A stretch of DNA of 64,000 nucleotides from Rhodocytophaga rosea (GCF_010119975.1 NZ_CP048222.1:4978501-5042500), one strand, 5' to 3'; counted from the stretch's first letter, positions 1 through 10,205 are shown. The notes: a model not told the origin generated them from the sequence alone. Numbers and translations are program-made.

Positions 1-2101
1 CAGAGTTACCGGTTAACCCATAGCTGGTGCGCAGCTTCAAATTGGAGATAACATTGCTACCTTTTAAAAATTCTTCTTCAGAAACTCTCCAGGCCAGGGC
101 GGCAGATGGGAAGAAGGCAAATTTGTTATTTTTTCCAAATTTAGAAGAACCGTCGGCACGGCCAGTAAAGGTTACTAAGTATTTATCCATCAAGCCATAG
201 TTGATCCTTCCAAAATAAGAATTAAATGAATTCTGGGAAGCCTCAGAAAAAACCTGAGGGTTAGTGGCGCCAGCATCTAAATTATTAAAAATAAAATAAT
301 CTGTTGCAAATCCGCGTACTCTGGCATCCATGTCAAAATAATTTGTCCTCTGCCAGGAAATACCTAACAAAGCAGTAAGTGAATGAATGTCAGCAAAGCG
401 TTTTGTATAGGTCAAATAGTTTTCTAAAGACCAGAACATTTCACGTTTGTTAAAAGTAGAGGCTGTACCTTGTTCATTAATAGCTAATGTACGGGTTTGG
501 GATTGGTTATTTTCCTGTGTCAGGATATTAGCACCCAATACTGTACGCATTTCTAAACCTGGAAAGAAAGTAATATTAGAATAAAGACTTCCTATACTGG
601 TTTGCGTATTTAAGATGTATTTACGGCCATATAACCGGTGTACAGAACTCATGGTGCCTTCTGCATTCGGATAATCCCGGTTATTGGCAAAAGTGCCATC
701 TTCGTATCTGACAGGCATAAAAGGAAAATCTTCCACAATCTGCCGGGAAACTGCGTCATTCACATCCACCAGGTTTTCGTTTTGGTAGGTATAACTCAAG
801 GTTCCACCTATCTTTAACCATTTTTTAACCTGGTCATCAATAGAGAATCTTCCTGAATAGCGTTTCAGATAGGAAGTTTTTACAAACCCCTGGTCATCCC
901 GGTAACCCAGTGAAAGAGCATAAGTCGTACGTTCATTACCACCACTAAAGCCTAACTGGTGATTCTGAGACAGTTTATTTTGTGTGGCTTCTCTCATCCA
1001 GTTCGTATCAAACAATGGCTGGCCATTGGCATCAAAAATCCGTGGATCTTTTCTGGCAAGTGCGGGATCTCTGAATGCCCATTTGCCTTCTGCCCATCCT
1101 TTAGGATCATATTTTGCCATGTTCTGGTAAGCCAGATCTTCTACAGCTAAATATTCCTGTGCATTAAGTACTTTTGGTGCATTAGGACCAAGCGTTGGCA
1201 CACTAAAATCTGCATCATAGGTTACTCTTCCTTCACCTGATCTGCCCTTTCTGGTCGTAACCAGAATAACGCCATTTGCACCTCTTGCCCCATAAATAGC
1301 TGTAGAGGAAGCATCTTTTAATACTTCAACCGAAACAATATCATTGGGATTAATATAATCTATGGCATTACTGAACTGATTCTGATTGCCTTGAGGTAAC
1401 ATTACGCCATCTACCACATACAAAGGATTATTGGAGGAGTTGATAGAGCTGAACCCACGCACCCGAACTGTAGTTCTACCACCTGGGCGGCCGGAGTTTG
1501 TATTTACTTGTACACCAGCCATTCTACCGGCTAAAGCCTGATTAAGCGATGGAGCTGGGCGTTCCTGCAAAGTTTCTGCTTTTATGGATGAAACTGAACC
1601 GGTTAAGTCAGATTTTTGCGCTGTACCATATCCGATTACTACTACTTCACTCAACGATTGAACATCTGGCACCATGCTAATATCAATGGTAGTGCGGCCA
1701 CCTATCGATACTTCTTCGGTAGTAAAACCAATATAAGAGAATACCAGTACTCCATTGCTGCCGGCATTATCTGGTATATTCAGGGAGTACCCACCATTAA
1801 CGTCAGTGGTCGTTCCTGTAGTAGTTCCTTTTAACAAAACGTTTACCCCTGGTATAGGATCGCCGTTATCATCTTTTACTGTACCTCTCACTGGGATATC
1901 TGCTTTAAAGATAACTTTGTCAACAATGGCAATTCCGGCTGGAGCAGCTATCAGGGAACTAGCGGAAGCTTTAGCTTCGGTGTTAGCAGTGGAGTAAATC
2001 ATGCCAGGAATAAGTGCACAAGCTATTAAGCCTGCTTTGCTCAGTCTCCATGTTTTACTTCCTACACGCCTGTTTTTTAGGGGAGTAATGGGTTTAAACA
2101 T
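1..2101 (-). CDS. SusC/RagA-family TonB-linked outer-membrane receptor, 3' end cut by window
   Basis: This is the N-terminal roughly 700 residues of a SusC-type receptor, which forms the outer-membrane barrel importing oligosaccharides or peptides with a SusD lipoprotein. From the ATG at 2099-2101 the protein shows a signal-like hydrophobic stretch (about residues 20-45), a carboxypeptidase-D-like domain with PIPGVNVLLKGTTTGT and FSYIGFTTEEV, then SLSEVVVIGYGT and a plug domain with GRPGGRTTVRVRGFSSINSS, PLYVVDGV, VEVLKDASSTAIYGARGANG and VILVTTRKG, all family hallmarks. Barrel strands follow and the frame is open to base 1. Family members run about 1000-1100 residues, so some 300-400 are missing. 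No SusD partner is visible; it would lie beyond the window on the same strand. Substrate unknown. Confidence 0.95.
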   Translation of the reverse strand, partial: MFKPITPLKNRRVGSKTWRLSKAGLIACALIPGMIYSTANTEAKASASSLIAAPAGIAIVDKVIFKADIPVRGTVKDDNGDPIPGVNVLLKGTTTGTTTDVNGGYSLNIPDNAGSNGVLVFSYIGFTTEEVSIGGRTTIDISMVPDVQSLSEVVVIGYGTAQKSDLTGSVSSIKAETLQERPAPSLNQALAGRMAGVQVNTNSGRPGGRTTVRVRGFSSINSSNNPLYVVDGVMLPQGNQNQFSNAIDYINPNDIVSVEVLKDASSTAIYGARGANGVILVTTRKGRSGEGRVTYDADFSVPTLGPNAPKVLNAQEYLAVEDLAYQNMAKYDPKGWAEGKWAFRDPALARKDPRIFDANGQPLFDTNWMREATQNKLSQNHQLGFSGGNERTTYALSLGYRDDQGFVKTSYLKRYSGRFSIDDQVKKWLKIGGTLSYTYQNENLVDVNDAVSRQIVEDFPFMPVRYEDGTFANNRDYPNAEGTMSSVHRLYGRKYILNTQTSIGSLYSNITFFPGLEMRTVLGANILTQENNQSQTRTLAINEQGTASTFNKREMFWSLENYLTYTKRFADIHSLTALLGISWQRTNYFDMDARVRGFATDYFIFNNLDAGATNPQVFSEASQNSFNSYFGRINYGLMDKYLVTFTGRADGSSKFGKNNKFAFFPSAALAWRVSEEEFLKGSNVISNLKLRTSYGLTGNS

Positions 2102-2651
2102 AAAATTTAATTTAAAGGTAAAATGGTAAAAAGATAATTAAGGTAATATCAAATGCCAATGTATTAAAGGTTTAACCTGACACTATTAAATAGTAATTAA
2201 GTAATCATTACTAAGAGTTAATAATCAAATAGTATATTAAAATTCAGGTTATTAAGTTGAGCACTGTTTTCATTTAGAAATTTTAACATCAGCTGATCAG
2301 AATTTTGCTATATCAGCGTATGTATAGAAAGTACAGAAAAACAGGCTTGATAGATTAGTTGGAAAGAGTAAAATCATGTTATCTGAAGGAATTGCGTTAA
2401 ACCTATCATAGATTAAACATCAAAAGTATAACCTTCCTGCAAATTTCCTCAGGTTTAGTGAAAAAAAATTCTTGAATTAGTGCTAGGCTATTTGGGCTAA
2501 AGTAAACTTAGACAAAATATTATATACTAGCACCTATAGTTCAACTCCTGATCTTGTGAGAAAGGCAAATATTATTTTCTTATTTTTATATTTACCATTC
2601 AGTTATCATATTTTATAGTTTATTTCCTGTAGTTTTATTAACCTCCACCTA
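2102..2651. other. 550-base divergent intergenic region, AT-rich
   Basis: This gap separates the leftward SusC gene and the rightward amidohydrolase, so it should hold both promoters. I found no convincing gene and no clean TTG / TAnnTTTG promoter pair. Two small dyads lie nearer the SusC start: AGGTTTAACCT at 2168-2178 and AGTAATCATTACT at 2200-2212. Either could be an operator half-site, but sequences this short also arise by chance in AT-rich DNA. Confidence 0.4.
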
Positions 2652-5600
2652 ATGACCAAATTATTACCCGGGTTCGTTGTGATATTATTATGCTCACTTC
2701 CCCTACTCGCCCAGACTACCTTTCCCAAAAATGGTGTATATGATAAACGTCCAAGTTTGTATGCTTTTACCAATGCTACCATTCACACCGATTATCAGAC
2801 TACTTCGCAAAATGCTACTTTGCTGGTAAAAGATGGCATTATCGAAGCAGTAGGCAGCGGAATAGCTGTTCCGGCAGGCGCTACCATTCTTGACCTAAAA
2901 GGAAAAAGCATCTATCCGGGATTAATCGACCTGTACTCCAGTTATGGCATGCCCGAAGTGAAAACCATCCGAACCAGTCGTGCCGATGGACCGCCGCAAA
3001 TGGAATCTTCTAAACGGGGACCTTATTTCTGGAACCAGGCTATTCGTAGCGAAACTGAAGCTAGTGAAATATTTACTCAGAATGCCGGTGATGCGGATGC
3101 GTTGCGGAAACTGGGTTTCAGTGCGGTCCTCACACATGTTCCAGATGGGATTGCCAGAGGTTCAGGGGTGCTGGTAACCTTGCATGACGGACGGGAAAAC
3201 GAAGTAATTCTCAAATCAAAAGCAACCGCACATTATTCCTTTAGTAAGGGAAGTTCCAGACAAGATTATCCTGGTTCGCTGATGGGTGCGATCTCCTTGC
3301 TGCGCCAGACGTATCTGGATGCCGACTGGTACAAAAAGGGTGGGAATAAAGAAGAGCAGAATTTATCTGTGGAATCCTTTAACCAATTGCAAAGCCTGCC
3401 GCAGATATTTGAAGCCAGCAACAAACTCAATGTACTCCGTGCTGATAAAATCGGAGATGAGTTTGGTGTACAATATATTATCAAAGGAAGTGGCGACGAA
3501 TACCAGCGTTTAGAAGAGCTGAAAGCAACCAATACTACTTTTATTATTCCGCTTAATTTTCCGTCCGCCTTTGATGTACAAGATCCGCAGGATGCCATGA
3601 TGATCGGTATGGATGATATGAAACACTGGGAACTGGCTCCGGCAAATCCGGCTATGCTTGCTAAAGCCGGAATTCCTTTTGCGCTTACCTTAAGCAATCT
3701 GAAAGACAAAAAAGAGTTCTGGACAAACCTTCGGAAAGCCATTCAGTATGGCTTCAGTGAAAAAGATGCCTTAAAAGCTTTAACAGCTACCCCTGCCCAG
3801 CTTATCAAAGCGGAAGACCAGATTGGTAGCCTGAAAAAAGGTTTAAAAGCCAATTTTATTATTACCTCCGGAAATTTATTCAGCGAAGGAACGACCATTT
3901 ATGAGAACTGGATAGCCGGACAAAAGTATACGGTGAGTGAAATGCCACTGGCAGATATCAGAGGCCTCTATGATCTGAAAGTAGGCAATCAAAGTGGATT
4001 AAAGCTACTCGTGAGCGGCAAAGCAGATAAACCGGAATACAGCATCCAGACACTTGCTGATACCAATAAGATAAAAGCCAAAGTGACCAGAAATAATAAC
4101 CTGATCACGCTTGTTTTTGATACCGACAAAAAAAACAGCAAAGGGGAAACCAGGCTCACTGGCTGGATTGCCGACAAAACCCTGAAAGGCGAAGGTCAGA
4201 CTCCGGATGGCACTCCAGTGAAATGGGCAGCCACTTTTAAAGAAGCATATAAAGAAACAGCACTTGCTAAAAAAGATTCTGTTAAAACCATTGACCTCAA
4301 TAGCTTAGGCAAAGTAAGTTATCCATTTATGGCATTTGGCAGTGAACAAAAACTATCAGCAGAAAATGTATTGATCAAAAATGCTACCGTCTGGACTAAC
4401 GAAAAAGATGGTAAGCTGGAAAATGCTGATGTACTGATTCAAAATGGAAAAATTGCAAAAGTAGGCAAGAACTTATCTGCTAGTGGTGTACGCACGATTG
4501 ATGGTACCGGAAAACATGTTACCCCAGGAATTATTGATGAACATTCACATATTGCCATCAGCAACGGCGTAAATGAAGGTACGCAGGCAGTTACCTCAGA
4601 AGTACGGATAGGTGATGTGGTAAACCCAGAAGACATTAATATTTACCGCCAACTGGCTGGTGGCGTGGTTGCATCTCAATTATTGCATGGTTCAGCCAAC
4701 CCCATTGGCGGACAATCGGCTTTGGTTAAACTGAAGTGGGGTGCTTCGGCTGAAGAAATGAAGATCAAGAATGCAGGAGGATTTATAAAATTTGCCTTGG
4801 GTGAAAACGTAAAACAATCTAACTGGGGCGACTTTAATACCATCCGTTTCCCGCAAACCAGAATGGGCGTTGAACAGGTTTTTATGGATGCTTTTACAAG
4901 AGCAAAAGAATACGACAAAGCCATGAAAGCTTTTGCTGCATCTAAAAATAAAACCGGTTTAGCCCCCAGAAGAGACCTGGAACTTGAAGCACTGGTAGAA
5001 ATCCTGAACAATAAGCGTTTTATTACCTGCCATTCCTATGTACAGTCAGAAATTAATATGCTCATGCATGTAGCTGATTCTATGGGTTTTAGAGTAAACA
5101 CTTTTACCCACATTCTGGAAGGTTATAAGGTGGCCGATAAAATGAAAGCACATCAGATTGGCGGTTCTACCTTTGCCGACTGGTGGGCCTATAAAATGGA
5201 AGTACAAGATGCTATTCCCTATAATGCAGCCTTGATGTACAAAGTAGGTGTTACTACTTCCATTAATTCAGATGATGCCGAAATGGGCAGACGTTTGAAC
5301 CAGGAGGCTGGTAAAACAGTAAAATACGGCGGTGTTCCGGAAGAAGAAGCCTTAAAAATGGTTACGTTGAACCCAGCCAAACTGCTGCACCTGGATGACC
5401 GGATGGGAAGCCTGGCGCCAGGAAAAGATGCAGATGTAGTCCTTTGGTCTGATCATCCGCTCTCTATCTATGCCAAAGCTGAAAAAACCTTTGTAGATGG
5501 CGTTTTATACTATGATATTGAAAGAGACGTGAAATTACGGGAAGAACTCAAATCTGAACGAGCCAGATTGATCCGCAAAATGCTGGATGCCAAAAATGGA

Positions 5601-5681
5601 GGCGCTGCTGCTGAAAGTCCGTCATTAAAAAAAGCTGCTCTGTATCATTGCGAGGACATTCTGGAAAATTATGAGTTTTAA
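2652..5681 (+). CDS. Secreted double-domain amidohydrolase
   Basis: A 1009-residue exported protein of the metallo-dependent hydrolase (imidazolonepropionase-like) group. A signal peptide ends near residue 21 (LLCSLPLLAQ). The first half (about 30-430) has the amidohydrolase fold signature KSIYPGLIDLYSSYG, but the usual HxH after the GLID segment is absent. A linker follows (about 430-580). The second half (about 580-985) has VTPGIIDEHSHIA with H631 and H633, then candidate metal ligands H794 (CHSYVQSE), H820 (FTHILEGYK) and D874 (SINSDDAEM), so it looks catalytically complete. It acts outside the cytoplasm; the substrate cannot be read from sequence. The next gene, 69 bases downstream, resembles the degenerate half, suggesting a two-gene unit. 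ATG start, signal peptide directly behind it. Confidence 0.9.
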   Translation: MTKLLPGFVVILLCSLPLLAQTTFPKNGVYDKRPSLYAFTNATIHTDYQTTSQNATLLVKDGIIEAVGSGIAVPAGATILDLKGKSIYPGLIDLYSSYGMPEVKTIRTSRADGPPQMESSKRGPYFWNQAIRSETEASEIFTQNAGDADALRKLGFSAVLTHVPDGIARGSGVLVTLHDGRENEVILKSKATAHYSFSKGSSRQDYPGSLMGAISLLRQTYLDADWYKKGGNKEEQNLSVESFNQLQSLPQIFEASNKLNVLRADKIGDEFGVQYIIKGSGDEYQRLEELKATNTTFIIPLNFPSAFDVQDPQDAMMIGMDDMKHWELAPANPAMLAKAGIPFALTLSNLKDKKEFWTNLRKAIQYGFSEKDALKALTATPAQLIKAEDQIGSLKKGLKANFIITSGNLFSEGTTIYENWIAGQKYTVSEMPLADIRGLYDLKVGNQSGLKLLVSGKADKPEYSIQTLADTNKIKAKVTRNNNLITLVFDTDKKNSKGETRLTGWIADKTLKGEGQTPDGTPVKWAATFKEAYKETALAKKDSVKTIDLNSLGKVSYPFMAFGSEQKLSAENVLIKNATVWTNEKDGKLENADVLIQNGKIAKVGKNLSASGVRTIDGTGKHVTPGIIDEHSHIAISNGVNEGTQAVTSEVRIGDVVNPEDINIYRQLAGGVVASQLLHGSANPIGGQSALVKLKWGASAEEMKIKNAGGFIKFALGENVKQSNWGDFNTIRFPQTRMGVEQVFMDAFTRAKEYDKAMKAFAASKNKTGLAPRRDLELEALVEILNNKRFITCHSYVQSEINMLMHVADSMGFRVNTFTHILEGYKVADKMKAHQIGGSTFADWWAYKMEVQDAIPYNAALMYKVGVTTSINSDDAEMGRRLNQEAGKTVKYGGVPEEEALKMVTLNPAKLLHLDDRMGSLAPGKDADVVLWSDHPLSIYAKAEKTFVDGVLYYDIERDVKLREELKSERARLIRKMLDAKNGGAAAESPSLKKAALYHCEDILENYEF

Positions 5682-5750
5682 GCCTGATACAATTAACATT
5701 CATTCAAATTCCAGAATCCGGATTTTATCATTCAAAATCATAAACCATCC

Positions 5751-7034
5751 ATGAAAATCTTATCCATCTTATTTATATTATTTCTCTCACTTCAGGTGTT
5801 GGCTCAGCCGCCATCTCCTGCCAAGAAGCAATCCAAGCGAATCACATTAACAGGTGGCACTGTTCATATTGGCAATGGCCAGGTAATTCAAAATGCGGTA
5901 ATTACGTTTGAAAACGGAAAAATTACCAGTGTATCTGAAACTTCCGGTGCTACGGTTGATGGGTCAGCAGGCGAAGTAATTAACATTGCTGGCAAACATG
6001 TGTATCCGGGAATTATTGCCCCCAACACCAGGCTGGGTTTAGATGAAGTAAGCGCCGTTCGAGCGACCAACGATTTCAGGGAGGTTGGTTCTATCAATCC
6101 GAATGTGCGGTCATTGGTTGCATATAACTCAGATTCTGAACTCATCCCAACTACCCGTTCTAATGGAGTATTACTGGCACAGGTGGTGCCGCAGGGCGGA
6201 ATTGTATCTGGTACTTCTTCGGTGGTGCAACTAGATGCCTGGAACTGGGAAGATGCCGCTTATAGAGCCAATGATGGTATTCACCTGAACTGGCCTGCTA
6301 TGTTTGCACAGGGGGGAGAGTCAGAACCTATCAAAAAGAATGAACAACGCGTGAAAGTGCTGGATGAACTCAACCGTATCTTTGCAGATGCCCTTACCTA
6401 TAGCCGACTGAAAAAACCTTCTCCGGTTAATTTGAAATTAGAATCTATGCAGGGTTTATTTGATGGAAGCAAAAATCTCTACATCCATGCCGGATATGGA
6501 AAAGAAATTATTGAGGGAATTGGGTTTGCCAAAGGACATGGGGTGAAAAAGGTGGTGATTGTAGGCGGAGAAGATGCCTGGATGGCTATTGATTATCTGA
6601 AAGATAATAATGTACCTGTTTTGCTTTCTTCCTTGCACCGCTTACCCACCCGGACGGAAGATGATGTAGATTTGCCGTTTAAATTACCAGCTATGCTCAC
6701 ACAGGCTGGCGTATTGGTTGGACTTACTTATGACCAGGGCCCCATGCAAATCCGGAACCTGCCCTTTCTGGCCGGACAAACTGCCGGATATGGGTTAAGC
6801 AAAGAAGAAGCGTTGAAACTAATAACTTCAAACAATGCAAAAATACTGGGTATAGAATCTACTATAGGAACCCTGGAAAAAGGTAAGGATGCCACATTGG
6901 TTGTATCAAATGGAGATTTGCTGGATATGCGTTCTAATCAGGTGACCCATGCGTTTATTCAGGGAAGACAAATCATTCTAGACGATAAACATAAACGGCT
7001 TTACAAACGATTTAATGATAAATATTCCGAATAA
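5751..7034 (+). CDS. Secreted amidohydrolase-like protein lacking the HxH metal motif
   Basis: A 427-residue exported protein with a signal peptide (residues 1-18, LFLSLQVLAQ) and one amidohydrolase fold. The N-terminal beta sandwich strands (ITLTGGTVHIGNGQVIQNA), the KHVYPGIIAPNTRLG segment and the C-terminal ILGIESTIGTLEKGKDATLV strand are typical. At the position where active enzymes have an HxH pair, this protein reads APNTRLG, so the binuclear metal site cannot form in the usual way. It most resembles the N-terminal half of the preceding 1009-residue protein. It is probably co-transcribed with it and ends 73 bases before a hairpin terminator. Possible roles are partner subunit, scaffold or substrate-binding protein; an unusual enzyme is not excluded. 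Confidence 0.85.
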   Translation: MKILSILFILFLSLQVLAQPPSPAKKQSKRITLTGGTVHIGNGQVIQNAVITFENGKITSVSETSGATVDGSAGEVINIAGKHVYPGIIAPNTRLGLDEVSAVRATNDFREVGSINPNVRSLVAYNSDSELIPTTRSNGVLLAQVVPQGGIVSGTSSVVQLDAWNWEDAAYRANDGIHLNWPAMFAQGGESEPIKKNEQRVKVLDELNRIFADALTYSRLKKPSPVNLKLESMQGLFDGSKNLYIHAGYGKEIIEGIGFAKGHGVKKVVIVGGEDAWMAIDYLKDNNVPVLLSSLHRLPTRTEDDVDLPFKLPAMLTQAGVLVGLTYDQGPMQIRNLPFLAGQTAGYGLSKEEALKLITSNNAKILGIESTIGTLEKGKDATLVVSNGDLLDMRSNQVTHAFIQGRQIILDDKHKRLYKRFNDKYSE

Positions 7035-7107
7035 ACATTGGTTAATAGTCATTATTAAAAACGTTTGCATATCAATTATTTAGAATTTAATAAAATAAAG
7101 TTACAAT

Positions 7108-7144
7108 AAAAGGCCCTGTAGATTTGTAATTTGCAGGGTCTTTT
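7108..7144 (+). terminator. Rho-independent-type terminator after the amidohydrolase pair
   Basis: Arms AAAAGGCCCTG (7108-7118) and CAGGGTCTTTT (7134-7144) pair over 11 positions with one G-T wobble around a 15-base loop, and the 3' arm ends in a T run. The site is 74 bases after the second amidohydrolase stop and just before the IS630 insertion point. Confidence 0.8.
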
Positions 7145-7150
7145 ATGGTA

Positions 7151-8256
7151 TAAGTAAGTGAACAAAAATAAGTATAAGATTTTGATTCGTGTTATCTTTG
7201 CTTATGCGCTATATCAAAAATATTACAGACAAGCAAAGGCAAGACTTGGAAGAGATCCACAAAGAGAGCAAAAGCTATCAGGAGCGTAACCGTTGCCAAT
7301 CTATATTACTATCCAATCAAGGCTATCAGGTACAAGCCCTAGCAAGTATTTTCAAAGTAAGTGAACTAAGTATCTACAAGTGGTTTGACCACTTTGAAAA
7401 AAAGGGTGTGGAAGGGTTAAAGAATCAAAAAGGGAAAGGCAGAAAACCTATCCTTACCACCAGTAATGCTACTCATGTGAAAGTAGTTGAAAATAGTATA
7501 GACAAAGAAAAGCAAAGACTCAAAGTAGCTAAACAGGAAATAGAAGCAAAGTTAGGCACTGCTATGAGCGAAATGACCTTGAAGCGGTTTTTAAAAAAAT
7601 TGATTACAGATGGAAACGCTTCCGTAAGTGGGTAAAACCCCTGCAAAATAAGCAAGCATATGAGCAGAAACGCAAAGCTCTATATACCTTGCTTTACTTA
7701 GCACAGACAGGTAGGATAGAATTATACTTTGGAGATGAATCAGGATTTTGCCTTACTCCTTGTGTACCTTATGGATGGATAAAAAAAGGTAAACATGCTC
7801 CTATCTTGTCTCAAAAAGGGGCAAGAATAAATGTTTTTGGCTTGTTAAGTACAGATAATAAGTTGCTTACTTATCAAAAAGGTGGAAGTTTGAATGCTGA
7901 CTTTATTATTCAATGTGTAGATGCTTTCTCAGCATCTATCACCAAGCCTACTGTCATAGTCCTGGATAATGCTTCTTTGCATACGGGTGGCAGATGGGAA
8001 ATCAAAAAAGAAGAATGGGAGCAAAAAGGCTTGTATATCTTTTTTCTACCCACCTATAGCCCTCATCTCAATAGGATCGAGCGCTTTTGGAAGCAGGTCA
8101 AATACTATTGGCTGAAAGCAGAAGATTATTTGTCTATAGATGCTCTCAGGGAGGCACTACAGACCATCTTCACAGGCTTTGAAAACTACTTCACACTTAA
8201 TTTCAAAGAACTTGTAGTAGATGAAAATCTTATACTTAATTTTGAATGAATACTTA
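7151..8256 (+). mobile_element. IS630-family insertion sequence, about 1106 bp
   Basis: The ends form terminal inverted repeats that match at 28 of 36 positions. The left repeat is 7151-7186 and the right is 8221-8256 (reverse complement). Both begin TAAGTA, and both contain the 15-base core TAAGTATAAGATTTT. A TA dinucleotide flanks each end (7149-7150 and 8257-8258), the target duplication typical of IS630/Tc1-mariner elements. It landed in non-coding DNA just after a terminator and breaks no gene. The single transposase reading frame ends inside the right repeat. Confidence 0.88.
7204..8249 (+). CDS. IS630-family transposase made by a -1 frameshift (orfA + orfB)
   Basis: OrfA (ATG at 7204, stop at 7635) carries a helix-turn-helix DNA-binding region (QVQALASIFKVSELSIYKWF, then a GRKP linker). 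OrfB, in the -1 frame, ends at 8249 and carries the DDE catalytic domain: GDESGF, VLDNASLHT and the glutamate in LNRIERFWKQVKYYW. The frames overlap across a run of seven A at 7593-7599, read A_AAA_AAA in orfA. A -1 slip there gives one continuous protein of about 348 residues, the normal IS630 length, with KIDYRWKRFRKWVK across the join. OrfB's first ATG-type codon is internal to the catalytic domain, so independent translation is unlikely. An upstream GTG at 7189 is possible, but the ATG fits better. Confidence 0.87.
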
Positions 8257-8573
8257 TAGTGCATAAAGAATAAAAAACTAACATAAGCCGGTATTCAATG
8301 ATGAAAGATCAAGAGAGGCGCTAGCGTTTTGTATGCTCTGTATATTTACATGCATTATTGTATATTTATATTAATTTAAGCGTATTTCTAAAAATACTGT
8401 AACCAACGCAAGCAGACATTTTTTCGGCATTCCTTACACCCATTTCTCGCTTATCCGGAAAGGATTTGTGCTTATTGTATTAAATTATTCCATTTTTATA
8501 ATATTTTAATACAAACATATACTGTATCATTATGCAGATATTTATGTAGTTCTATTATTCATGACCTTATACC
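8257..8573. other. Intergenic region before the histidine kinase
   Basis: About 317 AT-rich bases between the IS and the kinase. They should contain the kinase promoter, but no motif stands out beyond short chance-level dyads. No small gene is supported. Confidence 0.4.
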
Positions 8574-10205
8574 ATGAGCCACCTATTTAGCAGAAGGCTA
8601 CTTGCCTTTGCTTCGATACTCATTACCATTTTACTGGCACTGAATATTTTTTTTACCTATCGCAATAGTCAGGAAATTGAAAATAACCGGCTCCTGCAGG
8701 AGCAAACCGAAGAGATAAAAGCAGCATTGACTAAGATAGCCATTGATGTAATTCATAACCTGGATCTGGGCGTCAGAAGCTATGCACTCTTTGAAGATGA
8801 GCGCTATTTGTATCCATATCAGGTAGCGCTTAACGAACGGCAAAAAGTACTTTCTAAATTAGAAAAAATGCTGTCTCAGCAAAATTATCCGCTCACTGAG
8901 TTTTACCGCCTAAGAGATTCTATTAATTTTTATACCGATCTGAACCGGAATTTTAAAAGACTGGTAGACAACAGGCAATTAACTGAATTCAAGCAACTGG
9001 CTGACCGGGATCAGGGATACCATTTATGGCTGCAATATGAGCGGTTTTCGGGCCATGTTCATACCTTTGAGGACCAGATCCATAGCCGGGCTACCTATCA
9101 ATATGAGCAAGCTTTACGTAATAACTATCTCATTCAGCTTAGCCTATTTCTTATTTGTATTCCTACCTTGTTGTTTACCACCTTTTATACCAGCAGAGCC
9201 TTCACGCTGGAAGCTAAACTGAAAGATGCTGAGTCGGAAAGAGTACAGCTTTTATTTGCCCAGAATGAAGAACTGGAAAAAAAAGTGCTGGAACGCACCA
9301 ATGAAATTCAGGAGAAAAACCAGGCACTAAATGAAAAGAATATGGAGATAGCTGCCCAGAATGAAGAACTTCTCCAGCAGCAACAGAGCATAGCGTCTCA
9401 GCGTGACATGCTATCCCAGCAGAACCAGAAACTAAGCGAGGCGCAGGCAATCATTCTAACTCAAAACGAAAGACTGGCCACGGAAGTTGAGAAAAAAACA
9501 AAAGAGATCATTGCTTACAATCAGCAGTTAGAACAATTTGCTTTTGCGGCGGCTCATAATTTACGGTCGCCGGTTGCCCGGATTTTAGGATTAGGAGAAG
9601 TATTGCGCCTGGTGTCGGGGAAGGAAGAAGAAAAAGACATTATTAACCATATTCTTTCTTCCGTAACTACTTTAGACAGGGTTATCAAGGATTTGAATGT
9701 AATTCTGGAGATAAAAAGTAATATTAATGCGCAACTTTCTAAGGTGGATTTCAACGAAGAAATTAAGTTTATCCAGGCCAATCTTGAGAAGGAAATGATG
9801 GATGCTCAGTGTGAAATTACAACTTCATTTGAGGAGGCTCCTTCCGTGGTTAGCGTAAAAGCCTATGTAGATAGCATCCTTTTTAATCTGCTGAGTAATG
9901 CGCTGAAATACAGGTCTGCTGAACGGCAACTCCAGCTTAAGTTACGTACCTTCAATACCGAGGATTTTATATGCCTGGAAATAGCCGATAATGGAATTGG
10001 AATTGATCTGCAAACCTATGGCAAGGATGTATTTTCACTGTACAAACGATTTAATACGCATACTGAAGGTAAAGGACTTGGTTTATACCTGGTAAAAATG
10101 CAGGCTACTGCCTTAGGAGGACGGGCTGAAGTAAGTAGTATTCCTAACCAGGGCACCACTTTCAGAATATATTTTAAAAACCATTCGGTTCCATCCCAAA
10201 TTTAG
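8574..10205 (+). CDS. Membrane-bound sensor histidine kinase with CHASE3-like sensor
   Basis: A 543-residue kinase that should autophosphorylate a histidine and pass phosphate to an unidentified response regulator. Membrane segments lie at about residues 7-27 and 188-208. Between them is an all-helical extracytoplasmic region resembling a CHASE3 four-helix sensor. A long coiled coil (about 215-315) leads to the HisKA helix with H328 in AAAHNLRSP. The ATPase domain has the N box NLLSNALKYR, the G1 box IADNGIGID and the G2 box GKGLGLYLVKMQ. The final HATPase is of the light-sensor-kinase-like type common in Cytophagales. No regulator gene lies alongside, so it is an orphan; the next unit, an ECF sigma operon, starts 316 bases on. 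Signal unknown. Confidence 0.92.
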   Translation: MSHLFSRRLLAFASILITILLALNIFFTYRNSQEIENNRLLQEQTEEIKAALTKIAIDVIHNLDLGVRSYALFEDERYLYPYQVALNERQKVLSKLEKMLSQQNYPLTEFYRLRDSINFYTDLNRNFKRLVDNRQLTEFKQLADRDQGYHLWLQYERFSGHVHTFEDQIHSRATYQYEQALRNNYLIQLSLFLICIPTLLFTTFYTSRAFTLEAKLKDAESERVQLLFAQNEELEKKVLERTNEIQEKNQALNEKNMEIAAQNEELLQQQQSIASQRDMLSQQNQKLSEAQAIILTQNERLATEVEKKTKEIIAYNQQLEQFAFAAAHNLRSPVARILGLGEVLRLVSGKEEEKDIINHILSSVTTLDRVIKDLNVILEIKSNINAQLSKVDFNEEIKFIQANLEKEMMDAQCEITTSFEEAPSVVSVKAYVDSILFNLLSNALKYRSAERQLQLKLRTFNTEDFICLEIADNGIGIDLQTYGKDVFSLYKRFNTHTEGKGLGLYLVKMQATALGGRAEVSSIPNQGTTFRIYFKNHSVPSQI

